Below are positions 44,775-56,300 of a DNA stretch of 64,000 nucleotides, piece after piece; positions within the stretch are counted from its first letter, which is position 1; every line of letters starts with the position of its first letter. Position numbers and translations under genes: made by a program. Source of the stretch: Microplitis mediator (taxonomy: Eukaryota > Arthropoda > Insecta > Hymenoptera > Braconidae); NCBI RefSeq assembly GCF_029852145.1, contig NC_079973.1, positions 7,770,385-7,834,384 on the forward strand, in the 5' to 3' direction. The notes under the pieces were generated by a model. The model was not told where the DNA came from. It did not search any database and was given only the letters and a program-made list of their open reading frames with translations.

Positions 44775-45059
44775 TATTCACACAAATTATATCTTAATAA
44801 TTATTTAGCTAACAGAACTAATAAACTTACGGTTACACTCGGTAAATAATTACGCAAATAATTATCTTTATTTAACTTTTATTTCGTATGTAAAACAAAC
44901 ATTTGTTTGTTGTTTTTGTAGTATAAAAAAATCAGGAAAAATATTAATACCAAAGTTATTAATTTTTGTGCCCGCATTTACAATATTCGTACTAATGCAT
45001 TGTACTTTACATTTATAATATGCATAATATGCAGCGAGAACCTCTTCAAGGCTGGCGAA

Positions 45060-47761
45060 TTTCTCCTGAGAAATTCCGCGCTGGGCGACGTAGCTTACAA
45101 CTCCCATTTTATGTAAGCTGCGAATCGATGACAGTAATTCCATTTTGTGCTAAAAAATTAAGTAAAAATAAGTAAAATAATAATTTGAAAGTTAATTTTA
45201 TTTGATAATAAATACCTTGTAGCTGCCGATTGACAACAGAATTCCCTTTTCCGGTATATGAAACCCAGTGCTCATCATTCCTTTCAAATAAGCCTCGTAT
45301 CTGTTGTCACCGAAGCAAGCAACTTCACCAGTCAAAGCCATCTCAACACCCAGAGTAACATCTGCTCCAGCAAGACGTGAAAACGAGAATTGTGGCACCT
45401 TGATGCCGACTTTACCGCAGCCAGCGAGCACGTTGACGAGATCGACTGTTTGGCCAACGATTAAGCGCGTGGCTGTGGCTACGAAATCGTGGTCCAGAGT
45501 TTTCGAAACAAATGAAAATGATTTGGAGACGCAAACATTGCACTCAATAACTTTAAGCTCATTGTCTTTAGCTATCAGCTGCATGTTGAATAGACCAGTG
45601 ACCTCAAGAGACCCGGCGATGGCTCGAGAAATAATTTTGATCTTAGCCCAAGTCTCGGGATTTATGTCCTGCGGTGGAGTCACCAGTGTGGCATCTCCTG
45701 ACTGGACGCCAGCGTTTTCCACGTGCTCTGACACGGCCGTGCACAAAATAACTCCTTCATAAGCAAACTTGCTGACGATGCAAATCCATGGCAATATTGT
45801 TGGGCAGTTGTCCTCCCATTGACAAAATAATTCCTTCCGGATTCTCGTGGTCGTAAATGTCCATGACAACTTCAAATGATATTTCTTCAAAGTAAAGCCG
45901 GTCGGACATGTCGTAGTCGGTACTGACAGTACGATATAATATTTTTCATTATCTGTAGGAACCACCGTTCAATTTTTGTCAACTCATACAGTCAATCTAT
46001 TGAGTACCCAGCTTTTATTGACGCAGCCAATACAAACATTGTCTTGTCAGTTGGTTTCTCCAACTCGTCATCATTGAGTGGTTCTATGTAAGGATCAAAT
46101 CCGGTGACATTTTCATTAACCATACGAAGAGCTTTTTGAAATGCCTCTTCAAACTTGCGACCCATTGCCATTACTTCACCCACACTCTTCATCGAGCTTC
46201 CGATTTTAGTGCTGATTCTTTGGAATTTGCTCAAGTTCCATCGCGGAATTTTAACAACGCAGTAGTCTAAACTGGGCTCAAAGCAAGCGGTGGTATTGTT
46301 GGTGAATGAATTGTTTATCTTGGGCAGAGGAATTCGTAGTTATAATTTGGCTGCCACGTAAGCAAGTAAATAACCAGTTGCTTTTCTAGCAAGAGCCGAG
46401 CTAACAATTTCAAAGTGTCTTGTTACTTTTATGGCAACTGTACGCGGCATATTGTACTCTCAGTTAGACAGCGTTTGACTCGGCGTCACGACGATTGATT
46501 CTTCCGTATGAATACCCATAGGATCGACGTTCTCTATGTTGCAAACGGTGATGCAGTTGTCGTAGGCATCTCTGACAACCTCGTACTCCACTTCCTTCCA
46601 GCTTTCCTTCCTTCAGCGACTTGTGGATTATCAGCTGGCTCGAGTGAGCGAGTGCTTGCTGGGCTAGAATTCTCAGTTCTTTTTTATTGTTTGCGAAACC
46701 AGAACCAAGACCGCCGAGTGAAAATGCCGCGCGTGCCATCACTGGGTAGCCCAACTTCTCAGCAGCCTCCATAGCTTCTTGAATAGAATAGACAGCAGCA
46801 CTCGGCGCAACTCGTTCCTTGATATCATTTACTTTTTCGCTAAATATTTTACGATCCTCAGTGTCAATAATTGATTGAATTGGCGTAACAAGTATTTTTA
46901 CACCGTACGTACTAAATATTCCTGATTTTTCGAGTTCGACATTACAGCTTAGTGCCGTCTGACCGCCGAAAGTCAGCAAAATGCCGTCAGGTCTCTCGGA
47001 TCTTATGACTTGCTCAACATAAAGAGAAATAATTGGCAGGAAATAAACAACCAGCAGCAAGTCACAATAACTGATGACTCATACAGATACCAAAAATAGG
47101 AATTTTTTGTTGACAACACTCAACGAACGTTGTCGCCTGTTAATTGGCACACTGATGGGTCACCGCTTAAAAATAATCCATCATAACTGTCCTTCATAAG
47201 ATCATAATCCCATGGTACGACATCCACTCGAGCTCCGTGGTTCAAAAAACAACGAATTTGGTTGTACTTTAGTCCGCAGTCGACAATTCAGATTTTAGGG
47301 CTGCCTTAAGGGTTAAAAGTAACCGGTGATTTACGCGATACCTCAGCAACGAGATTCCTGTCATTCGGATTCGGTATCAATGGAATTTGAGCGACAGCCG
47401 CTGGCAGCTGTCCATGAATTATTTTTCCTAAAATACTTACCTTCTCACGGATAACTTTAGTCAGTCCTCGGGTATCTATTTCGCAGATTCCCGGTATTTT
47501 TTGCTCGACCATCCACTGGGACAGGGTTTTGATCTGACGCCAGTGACTCGGCGTGTCGCATATTTCTCCGACAATGAGACCCGCTGCCCATATTTTCTCT
47601 GATTCGAACCAGCTGTAAATAATATTGTGTTACTGTTAACAATCCATTAAAATCAAATGACGGCAATAAAATAAATAAACGTACTAAAGTAGTCCATGTT
47701 CATTTTTTTCGTCCCCTGGTACTCCGTAATTACCAATGAACGGATAAGTCAATACTAATAA
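45060..47761 (-). pseudogene. CAD (carbamoyl-phosphate synthase/ATCase/dihydroorotase) pseudogene, decayed and partial
   Basis: CAD makes the first three steps of pyrimidine synthesis. Remnants in order on the minus strand: glutamine-amidotransferase part (YPFIGNYGVPGDEKNEHG; after a retained intron at 47613-47684, WFESEKIWAAGLIVGE and IDTRGLTKVIREK), then synthase A (RPDGILLTFGGQTALSC, about 47015-46570), then synthase A/B (TACFEPSLDYCVVKIPRW, 46339-45992), synthase B (DHDFVATATRLIVGQTVDLV, 45845-45198), and after a second retained intron the start of the MGS-like domain (LLSSIRSLHKMG). Damage: in-frame stops at 47306-47308, 47288-47290, 46460-46462 and 46340-46342; a frameshift near 46606; more frame changes near 45850-45990; large deletions; no ATCase or dihydroorotase. 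Retained introns mean a DNA-level duplicate, not a processed copy. A functional CAD must be elsewhere in the genome. Confidence 0.85.
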
Positions 47762-47910
47762 GTATACATAAACGAATGTGAACACTCAATAATTGTTTTC
47801 GCATCTATTAAATATCCATTACACAATTTACAAGTCAATTGGTCCTTTGAATTCGCCAGTCGAATTCTGCCACCACCGCCACCGTCTCCACCTCCACTTT
47901 GTCCAGACAT
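47755..47910 (-). pseudogene. Fragment of a PCGF-type RING-finger protein first exon, fused to CAD remnant
   Basis: A 51-codon minus-strand frame from the ATG at 47910 reads MSGQSGGGDGGGGGRIRLA, then LTCKLCNGYLIDAKTIIEC. The CxxC followed by GYLIDA.TI.EC.HSF is the start of the RING of Polycomb-group RING-finger (PCGF/Psc-like) proteins. The match stops at HSF, one residue before the next expected cysteine, and the usual ECLHSF reads ECSHSF. The next bases are CAD sequence in a different frame. It may be a relic joined by rearrangement; a genuine exon with a donor at TTTAT|GTATAC is a weaker alternative, since no further RING exon is seen downstream. Confidence 0.55.
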
Positions 47911-48060
47911 TCTGCAATAAAATAATTTTTGATGACGATAATAAATTAATATATTAGTGTATGATGATTGTAAAACGCGATGAACAAATGAATCTTAAAA
48001 ATGAGAAGCATTTCTTTAATAAAATAAACATAAAAACAAAATGAAATATGTTTTTAATTC

Positions 48061-48423
48061 TTAACTTCCCGCTAAGAAAATTGAAAATTTTCAAAAATTC
48101 GGGAATTATTGGTTTCCGTCCCATTTTCGAAAATCGAATTTCTATCAGATCTTCACGTTTTGAGGTTCTGGGAAGCTATTCTGACTAATTTATAGATGAT
48201 GTCCGAGTGTATGTATGTGTGTATGTACGTACGTAAGTACGTACAAATGGAAATATCTGTAACTTTTGAACGGATGAACCGATTTTGATCGTCAAGGCGT
48301 CATTCGACGCGGCTTGTTAATATCTAAAAGCTGTTAAAAATTAAGCTTGATCAATAGGGTGCGTACGGAGATATTCCAAAAAGAAAATTATTTCACAAAT
48401 GTTTATTTTTGGATAATTTTTAA
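48061..48423 (+). mobile_element. AACTTCCCGC-family element, copy 5, truncated
   Basis: Begins TTAACTTCCCGCTAAG, has GATGTCCGAGTGTATGTATG and the TACGTACGTAAGTACGTAC tract, then stops where the CCACCGTGTAACC element begins at about 48424. Confidence 0.65.
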
Positions 48424-48638
48424 TGAGCTCGGTGGAGTCTCGGTGTACCCACCGTGTAACCACGTACACCGCGTAATCACCGTGGATACACCATGGAATC
48501 TCGGTGAATGCACCGTGGAATCACAGTGAGTACACCGTGTAACCATCGTGGAAACACCCTGTATCCACCGTGATTCCACCGTGTTTCCACTCCCAGGGTG
48601 TTTCCAGGCTGTTTCCAGGGTGATTCAAAACCGCCAGG
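48424..48638. mobile_element. CCTGGCGGTTTTGAA-family element, right part only
   Basis: Ends in TTCAAAACCGCCAGG (48624-48638), preceded by CACCGTGTTTCCACTCCCA-like sequence identical in layout to 4700-4745. The left terminus is missing. Confidence 0.7.
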
Positions 48639-49225
48639 GTGATTATATATGAGTATATATGATTATATATGAGATCTATTTTTGTTCTATTTCAGAGATT
48701 TATCTAAATTTTAGTCATTTTTTTTACGGGCTCTGATAAATTATAATTTACGAAAATAGTTATTATACTGTTAATATATTTTATATGATGTTTAGATTCT
48801 ATTGTAGTTTTAACGACAAAAATCTTATTTCTGCTTACTATATCTATCGTAACAAAATATTAAAAATTACTATACGCAATGTATTTTTTGCTAACACAAT
48901 TATATTTTTTTACTATCTGTATAGTAAATTCTACTATGTATAGATAAAATTAAAAGTTGGTGGGGATAGCATATACAAAGATGTATTACAAGTTCTGAAA
49001 CTTTTGTTCAAAGGACACATCGGGCCGTCAGACATTGGAAAGGACTCGCGCGCGGGAGATCGGGGTCCAAATCTCGGTTGAATCAAATGATTTTTTAAAA
49101 AACAAAAATTCGCACCAACACCAATACAGATGACAAAAATAATAATAATAATAATAATAATAATCAATAATAATAAAAAATTAAAAAACTATTAAAAATT
49201 TGATTTTATTTTTTTCCATTCTAAT

Positions 49226-49418
49226 ATAGTAAAATTTACTAAACGGGATAGTAAAATTTTCTAAATCGGACAGTAAAATTTACTAATCGACTTGTAAAAT
49301 ATGCTAATCTGTTTATGAATTTTTCATATAAATCATAAGCGTTTCGAGATTACTATCCAAATTTAGTAATTATTCTCATATTTTTTAGTAAAATTTACTA
49401 TATTTTTTTCTCCGTGTG
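49226..49418. repeat. TAGTAAAATTTACTA repeats
   Basis: Several copies of TAGTAAAATTTACTAA or close variants (near 49228, 49249, 49270, 49388), ending in TTTTTTTCTCCGTGTGTA at 49420. Related motifs (TATAGTAAATTCTACTATG) lie at 48920-48945. Probably one degraded palindromic element about 48800-49418. Confidence 0.5.
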
Positions 49419-50564
49419 TAACTTCTTCAAAAATTGACTAATTGGGAAATTTTTTTTTCAAAATTGTTGTCTTTGAATGTCCTTTTCAGAAAAAAATACA
49501 AAAAAATTTCAAGATGATAAACTCTATAATTTTTTTCGGCTGTTTTGAGAAAAACCGTTATTTTCTTAAAGTTCGCCATTTTTTATATTTTTTTTTAATT
49601 TCTCAAAAAAATCTTTAATTAATTCTGCGATTTTTCCCGCCAATGCCAGAGTGGGCGTACTTTTCCTTCTATTTTTTTTATTAATTGAAAAAAAAAATTT
49701 TGCCCAGTTGAGCTTATTTTACAAAACATCACTCTGGAAATTTTTGAGGATTTATCGATGACTTCAGAGTTTGAAAAATTGAGACGGAAAAATTCATTGA
49801 AAGTGGTAATCCTCGAAAAAATTTGGATTTTTTTCAAAAAAGTGAAAAAAAAGTTGAATATACTTATAAATAATTTGATTATAATTTTTTTCAAAAACTA
49901 CACCTGAAAACAGAGAAAATGAAAAAAGAAATTGCCATTTGGTTTATTTTCAACCAAGTCAAACAAGGCTTTTGAAATAGCGATGGGCGTTAGATTTATT
50001 TTTCTAAAACCTGTGACTTGGTCAAAAATAAACCAAATGGCAATTTTTTTTTTTCATTTTCTGTGTTTTCAGATGTAATTTTTGAAAAAAAATTACGATA
50101 AAATTGGTTATAGATATCTTCATTTTTTTTTTTTTTTCACTTTTTTGAAAAAAATCCAAATTTTTTCGAGGATTACCACTTTCAATGAATTTTTCCGTCT
50201 CAATTTTTCATACTCTGAAGTCATCTATAAATCCTTAAAAATTTCCAGAGTGATGTTTTGTAAAATAAGCCCAACTGGGCAAAAATTTTTTTTTCAATTA
50301 ATAAAAAAAAATAGAAGGAAAAGTATGTCCACTCTGGCATTGGCGGGAAAAATCGCAGAATTAATCAAAGATTTTTTTGAGAAAATAAAAAAAAAAAAAA
50401 CAATGGCATACTTTAAGAAAATAAAGGTTTTTCTCAAAACAGCAGAAAAAAATTATAGAGTTTATCATCTTGAAATTTTTTTGTATTTTTTTCTGAAAAG
50501 TATATTTAAAGACAAAAATTTGGAAAAAAAAAACTTCCTAATAAGTCAATTTTTGAAGAAGTTA
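49419..50564. mobile_element. 1.1-kb palindromic element, TIR ACTTCTTCAAAAATTGAC, TA-flanked
   Basis: TA-ACTTCTTCAAAAATTGACT at 49419 is mirrored by AGTCAATTTTTGAAGAAGT-TA at 50564. The arms pair nearly throughout, with the turn near 49990-50010 (CCATTTGGTTTATTTT against AAAATAAACCAAATGG). The minus-strand frame at 49619-49894 and the plus-strand frame at 50082-50567 encode the same residues because of this symmetry; they are not genes. Confidence 0.8.
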
Positions 50565-50784
50565 TAGCTACTTGAAAAAATAAAAGCCTTATTTCTGAAA
50601 AACTCATAACTTTTTTTGGGTTGGGTAAAAAAATTTGAAAATATCCTGAAAAATTATTTTAATAGGGTAAACTTACGTCTTGTGAACTGATGGTGATCTT
50701 GTGGAGTTGTTCGACTTAAAGTGAATGGGTCATAAGCTTCTTGTCTTTTGTTCTTCCTTCCAATTTTATTCTGTTGGTCTATTA

Positions 50785-51060
50785 AGTGCGGCTACCAGCC
50801 CATTATAATCTAATCTACTATTTTAGTAGAATTATGAGGTGGCTACCAGCCAACTCTACACAAATCACTCATTTTAGTAGAATTATAAGGTGGCTGCCAG
50901 CTCACTCTAATTGAACCACTCTTTTTAGTAAAATTATGAAGTGGCTACCAGCCTACTCTAAACAAATCACTCATTTTAGCAGAATTATGAAGTGGCTATA
51001 CCAGCTTACTCCAATCGAATTAACCATTTTAGTATATCTATTAAGTGGCTACCAGCCTAC
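50785..51060. repeat. 51-base tandem repeat, six units
   Basis: GTGGCTACCAGCCTACTC recurs with GCTACCAG starting at about 50791, 50842, 50893, 50944, 50995 and 51048, a period of 51 (last 53). Each unit also has TCATTTTAGTAGAATTATGA. Not a multiple of a known RNA or protein repeat that I recognise. Confidence 0.8.
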
Positions 51061-51109
51061 TTTAACTTCGATAAAGGGTAGAACGAAAGTATAATCTTTC
51101 TAGTTCGGG

Positions 51110-51365
51110 ACTCAAGACACAACTGACGACGTTTTGGGTCTCTCGTGCAGACCTCAAGGGGCGGTTTCACAATTTCTTGTGGTTGGGGGAAATGCTACTC
51201 CCACGCTCTTCCACTTCCATCTAAGCCTCCCCGTTCCTCTCCGAAAATCGCTGTTTCTTTGTCGCAGTGTCCCTTCCACACTCGCTTTCTGTATTGTAAC
51301 TACTTCAGATAATCTACCCCTCTCTTCATCTTTCACAGCTGGTCCCTTTACTAAGAAATTATTTG
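51110..51365. other. GC-richer unassigned patch
   Basis: Contains GACGTTTTGGGTCTCTCGTG and a pyrimidine-rich stretch with open frames on both strands of 60-79 codons (51134-51373 and 51154-51336). No domain recognised, and overlapping frames on opposite strands argue against both being real. It directly follows the 51-base tandem repeat. Confidence 0.3.
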
Positions 51366-51594
51366 AACGTTAACAAAAAATATTTTTATTTTTATACAAG
51401 CCTTAATTATTTAAATTATTTCATCCGATTTGTATTTAACGTAATATTCCATTTCATATGAATTTTGAGTTGGTTTTATATTTCCATTTGATAAAGTTCG
51501 AAGTTTTTATTTTATCTATTTAATTTATAACTTCAATTTATTGCATTAATTTCATTCTTACACATTGTTAAAATAATACATATATAATATTAGG

Positions 51595-52210
51595 GTATCC
51601 CAAAAAAAAACAAATGTTTTTTTTCAACATCTTATGGGCTCAAAAGATACTGTATATTATAATAAAAATCCTCACCAAATTTCAGCTAGATATCTTTAAA
51701 ATTGAGCTATTCAAGAGGGAGGGGGAGCCTTTCCCATTTAAAATACCCACGAAAATTTTTAAATCTAGTTTTTCGTTTCTAAGACTATGAAAATCAATTT
51801 TTTTTCAATTCCACATAGCATAATTTTGTAGGGAATTAAATTTTCTACAAAAAAGTACAGATACATTATGTACGTCAAACGAACTAGGAAAAAGTTACGG
51901 GGCTTCAAAGATCAACAAAAATTTAGTTTCTTCAGTGTTAAATTTTTTTTATTATTTTTCATTTTTATTCTCTCAAAAAACATTTTTCTTTCATTTTGAC
52001 GAGCACGTTCTTGTAGTAAATTCAAATTCCTACAAAAAGTATTGGATATCATATATACGTCAAATGAATAAGAAAAAAGTTACAGGGCTTTAAATATCAA
52101 CGCAAAGTAAAGTTCAAAAAATATTAATTTTTTGAACTTAATTGTCAACGAAAAGTAAACTTCATTTTTGGGAAAAGGGACCCCCCTCTGTGATAGCTCA
52201 ATTTTAAAGA
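51595..52210. repeat. Inverted-repeat region with TCTTTAAAATTGAGCTA arms
   Basis: AGATATCTTTAAAATTGAGC at 51688 is mirrored by GCTCAATTTTAAAGATATCT at 52196, with GAGGGAGGGGGAGCC against GGGACCCCCCTC just inside. A TTAGGGTATCCCAAAAAAA end lies at 51591. Interior repeats of AAAAAGTTACRGGGCTT occur at 51890 and 52075. Likely a foldback element. Confidence 0.6.
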
Positions 52211-52649
52211 TATCTGGCTGAAATTAACAACACATAAATTCCTCGTACAATTTTCTAACTAAAGAAAACGAAAGAAAAAGATTTTCAATCATTTTATTTG
52301 TAAATTCTATTTTATTGCTGACAAGTATTGAAATATTTTATCCATTTATCTAGACAGTGTTAATCATTACTATCTAGACATGGATGAAATTATCATTAAA
52401 TTTTATGAGTTTGGACATCTAAAATGCATTACGAAATCATTAGTATTGCTTATTTAGAGATAACTTAGGTCTATATATATTGGGATTAAAATATGACCTT
52501 TAATAGCCCAAAAGTTGACCAAATCTTTGTTGAAAATTAGGTTATTTTCTAGTGTAAAAATACCTCAAATTCAAAAGATGCCGGACATAGCAATAGTTTA
52601 TATGATTATGTATAAAAAACCATAATATATAATTTGATATAATTACATT

Positions 52650-53000
52650 GGGCAACCCGGGAAAAAATGTTTTTATAAAATTTTATAAAATAATATTAAA
52701 TTTTATACAATTTTATAAAATTTTGTAAGATTTTATAAGATTATACAGCAAAATTTTATAGAAATTCATACAATTTTATAGAATTTAATAAAATTTTAAT
52801 AAAATTCAGTCGCCAAGTTGGCACTTCCATAAATTGACGGCCACTTTCCGAGAAACTTGTTGACAACTTTCAGCTTGTGTAACTATTGACTACAAGTTGT
52901 CTATAAGTTTCTGAGCAAATTGTGGCCAACTTGTAGTCAACAATTACACAAGCTGAAAATTGTTGACAACTTGTCGTCAAGTTGGTCGCAACTCATGTAC
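52650..53000. repeat. Palindromic ACAAGTTG/CAACTTGT region
   Basis: AAACTTGTTGACAACTTTCA at 52854 and mirrored TGAAAATTGTTGACAACTTG at 52954 flank a turn near 52900; the outer parts are CGCCAAGTTGGCAC (52812) and GTCAAGTTGGTCGC (52977). It is preceded by a run of TTTTATAAAATTTTATA units beginning at AACCCGGGAAAAAATG (52654). Confidence 0.55.
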
Positions 53001-53249
53001 ACCAACTTTTTGATCAGAAACTTTGGCTATAAGGGTAGTAAATCGCCTATCGATCGGTATAACAAACTGTAAATTTTATTGTTAAAAATTGAAAATATTA
53101 AATTGTTAAGCACTTTTTTACGTTACTTTGAACATTCTTACAAAGTTTCATATTATAAAATTATTTACAACTTATAAAAAAATTATATTAAAAAATTTAT
53201 TACTCTGTCGATATCTGAGATCTATTGGCATTTCCCCTTAATACCTGAT

Positions 53250-53278
53250 TATATAAGGAAAGGTATAGAGCACTCAGC
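53250..53278 (+). promoter_or_regulatory. Possible core promoter of the PP6 gene
   Basis: TATATAAGG at 53250-53258 is followed by ACTCAGCA with an initiator-like TCAGC at 53274-53278, 26 bases from the TATA start. This is slightly shorter spacing than the best case. The ATG follows at 53341. Confidence 0.4.
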
Positions 53279-53340
53279 ACTATATAGTGTCGTAGTGTGT
53301 AACCCGTTGGCTACACAATAGTCGTATTTGTTAAACCAAA

Positions 53341-56300
53341 ATGTCAGACGTCGATAATTGGATTGAGGTAGCAAAACAATGCAAATATTTGCCAGAAAAT
53401 GATCTCAAGGTATTTTATTAATTTAACAATAATATATTTGTATAAAATCTTAAATTCATTACTTATATAAACACTTATTTGTTTAAATTAATAGTTTAAC
53501 TACAATTATTAAATTGAGGTTAGAATTATAACCCTTCATTTAACTAATCACAATAATTATTTTATCATTATTTATAATTATCAATAGAAACTCTGCGACA
53601 TTGTGTGTGATTTATTGCTGGAGGAGTCTAATATTCAACCAGTATCAACTCCGGTAACCGTTTGTGGTGATATTCACGGACAGGTAAACAATGAAATAAC
53701 TTTTTTTGTTGTCTTACTTTATTTTCAATTTTTTTATTCAATTTATATAATAAATAATTATGTTTTTTAATTATTAATCTTTCAGTTTTATGATTTGGAA
53801 GAATTATTTCGCAATGGAGGTCCAGTGCCTGATACTAATTATATTTTTATGGGAGACTTTGTAGACAGAGGATACTACAGCTTAGAAACTTTTACACGAT
53901 TGTTAACACTTAAAGCTAAATGGTCAGACAGAATAACATTACTACGTGGAAATCATGAATCACGACAAATTACCCAAGTTTACGGATTTTATGGTATTTT
54001 TAATTGATTTTGTTTATCATTACTTAAGAGAGGTTTTGCATTCTTTTATTTTTTCCAATTTAATGGAACAGAGCTTTTCTTGAGGCACTTGTACACTAAA
54101 TGGAAGCTTAGGCTAAATTTTTTCCAGCAATCGAAAGGGAAATTTTTAATAAATTAGACCGAAGATAGTTAGATAATAAATTAGTGTATCGAGTCTTGAT
54201 AAGTATCTTGTGATGAGTGCTTTCATTTAAAAGAAAAACTATGATAAATTTATCTGTGAACCTCTCTCAAGTTTCTTAAATAATACGGTTTATTGGCACA
54301 AGTTTTAAACTTAACATCTACGAGCCATCTACAGTCACTACGTGACTGCTCAAATATCACAACTAAATGCATGAAACACACAGGAAAAAACTTTTTGCTG
54401 CAAAAAGTTTTTACTTGCACCAAGAAATTTTATGCATTATGAATTGAATACAAAAATTTTTTTGGGCAAGAAATAATTTCTTGCAATTAGTAATTTTTTC
54501 TGCTTCTAAATAAATTTTTGTTTTTAATTCACAATGCAAAAAATTTCTTGGGGTAAGTAAAAATTTTCTTTAGGCGAGTCAAGATTTTTTGTGTCAATGA
54601 ATCCTTTTTTTTTTCTGTGCACACTTTTTTGGCTTTGAGAAGCTTCCTTCTCTGGAATAATTAACGCGATATAAATAATATATTCAGTGGCATTCAGTCA
54701 TATTTAGTGACAGAATAATTAAAGTATTAATTTATTTAAAGAAAATAAATACGATCGTCTTTTTTCCCGCGTAATTTAAATGTAATTCGAATGATATAGA
54801 TAAATCTATTTATCTCAATACTTAGCAATTAAAAAGAGTTTAAACTATGGAAAGGCACAAATTCAAATCAAGACCTATCTAATGATACCAAATTCAATAA
54901 CATTAACTAATTCCATCATATAGATATGGCGGGAACAAAATTTTCCTTATTCTCTTAATAATATAGATTATTATTAAAAAATCATTAATTCAAATTTAAA
55001 TTATTTACTAAATAAACATTACCATTTTTTAATAACAGATGAATGTGAAATGAAATATGGTAATGCAAATCCATGGAAATATTGTTGCAGAGTATTTGAT
55101 TTACTTACAGTAGCTGCCGTATGTATATAATAATCAAAATAATGATAATTAATATTATCTATTTTACTGTATGATATATATTTATGTTGACAGTTAATCG
55201 ATGAACAAGTACTTTGTGTACATGGTGGTCTATCTCCAGCTATCAGAACATTAGATCAAATTAGGACGATCGAAAGGAATCAAGAAATTCCTCATAAAGG
55301 TATTTATAAATAATCTACATTAATTTGTTTAGTATTTTATGTAATTCATTATTTTTTATTCAGGAAATCGTAGGATCGTTGACATTTTTTTCATTTACTT
55401 TTTTTTTTGTAGGAGCGTTTTGTGATTTATTATGGTCTGATCCAGAAGATGTTGATGCGTGGGCGGTAAGCCCGCGTGGTGCTGGTTGGTTATTTGGAAG
55501 TAAAGTAACTCATAAATTTATGGAAATAAATGATTTAGAACTTATATGTAGAGCTCATCAATTAGTGCACGAAGGTAAACCATATATTTTATTAATCTTT
55601 ATTTCAATAACTCACTCATATATTTCCACTTGAAATGTAAAATAGATTTAAAAAAAAAATTATTTAATTCAATTAAATTATTGCTGATTAGTAAATTTTT
55701 TAACTAATAGAATTTTTATATTGGAGATTGGAAAAGAATTATATTTTTTATTAAAGTTAACAGTTGTTCAGTTTTCAAGTACTTGAAAAATCAAATCCAA
55801 ATTTCCAAAGTAAAAATTTTTAAACTTTAGTTTACTGTAAAATAAAGGGCCCAGTTTCTGACCTTTTTAGAGTGCCGGTTGGAGTTATATTATAATAATT
55901 AATGTAAGATTTAATTTAATGAGAAAAATAATAATTCTATCGACTAGTTCATGATTTATCGAATAAAGTCATGCGCGTAAAATAATTATTTGAATTGAAT
56001 TAATAATTTAAATTGACGTTTTAAAAATTGACATTCAGAAACTTAGTTTCTGACCCTCAGAATTTTTCAAGTCGCAGTTTCTGACCCTCAAATTACACAA
56101 ACCATGATTAGGTTATGAATTACTTACCAAGTTTCAATAAACTAAAACTTTTATTTAGATAAATAAATTAAATACTTATTATAACAAAAACATAATTTTT
56201 CAATATTTAAAATACAAATAATTAAAGTGACTTTAGCTAGCGCCTGTTCTCATTATTTTTTATCGTAGCTCGTTGTCTTTTTTTTTAAACTCTTGAATAA

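Larger units (their letters stand above)
43244..45059. other. Intergenic repeats between DUF4803 gene B and the CAD pseudogene
   Basis: AT-rich DNA followed by a tRNA-derived repeat (44003-44190) and a half foldback element (about 44230-44774). A patch at 43735-43825 repeats CCCAAGT and GACGTATGCAGATT. Confidence 0.5.
47911..53248. other. Intergenic repeat cluster between CAD pseudogene and PP6 gene
   Basis: Contains in order: an AACTTCCCGC-family copy (48061-48423), a CCTGGCGGTTTTGAA-family copy (48424-48638), an ATATAT array, a TAGTAAAATTTACTA-rich patch (49226-49418), a 1.1-kb palindrome (49419-50564), a 51-base tandem repeat (50785-51060), a GC-richer unassigned patch (51110-51365), and two further inverted-repeat regions (51595-52210, 52650-53000). 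No gene recognised. Confidence 0.55.

Noticed and set aside
45304..45762. 152-codon plus-strand frame opposite the CAD remnant
   Set aside because: It is an antisense shadow; the minus strand carries clear CAD homology.
46508..46774. 88-codon plus-strand frame
   Set aside because: Antisense shadow of the CAD synthase segment.
49619..50567. 91- and 161-residue frames with FLKKIQIFSRITTFNEFF
   Set aside because: They are the two arms of one palindrome; not under evident coding constraint.
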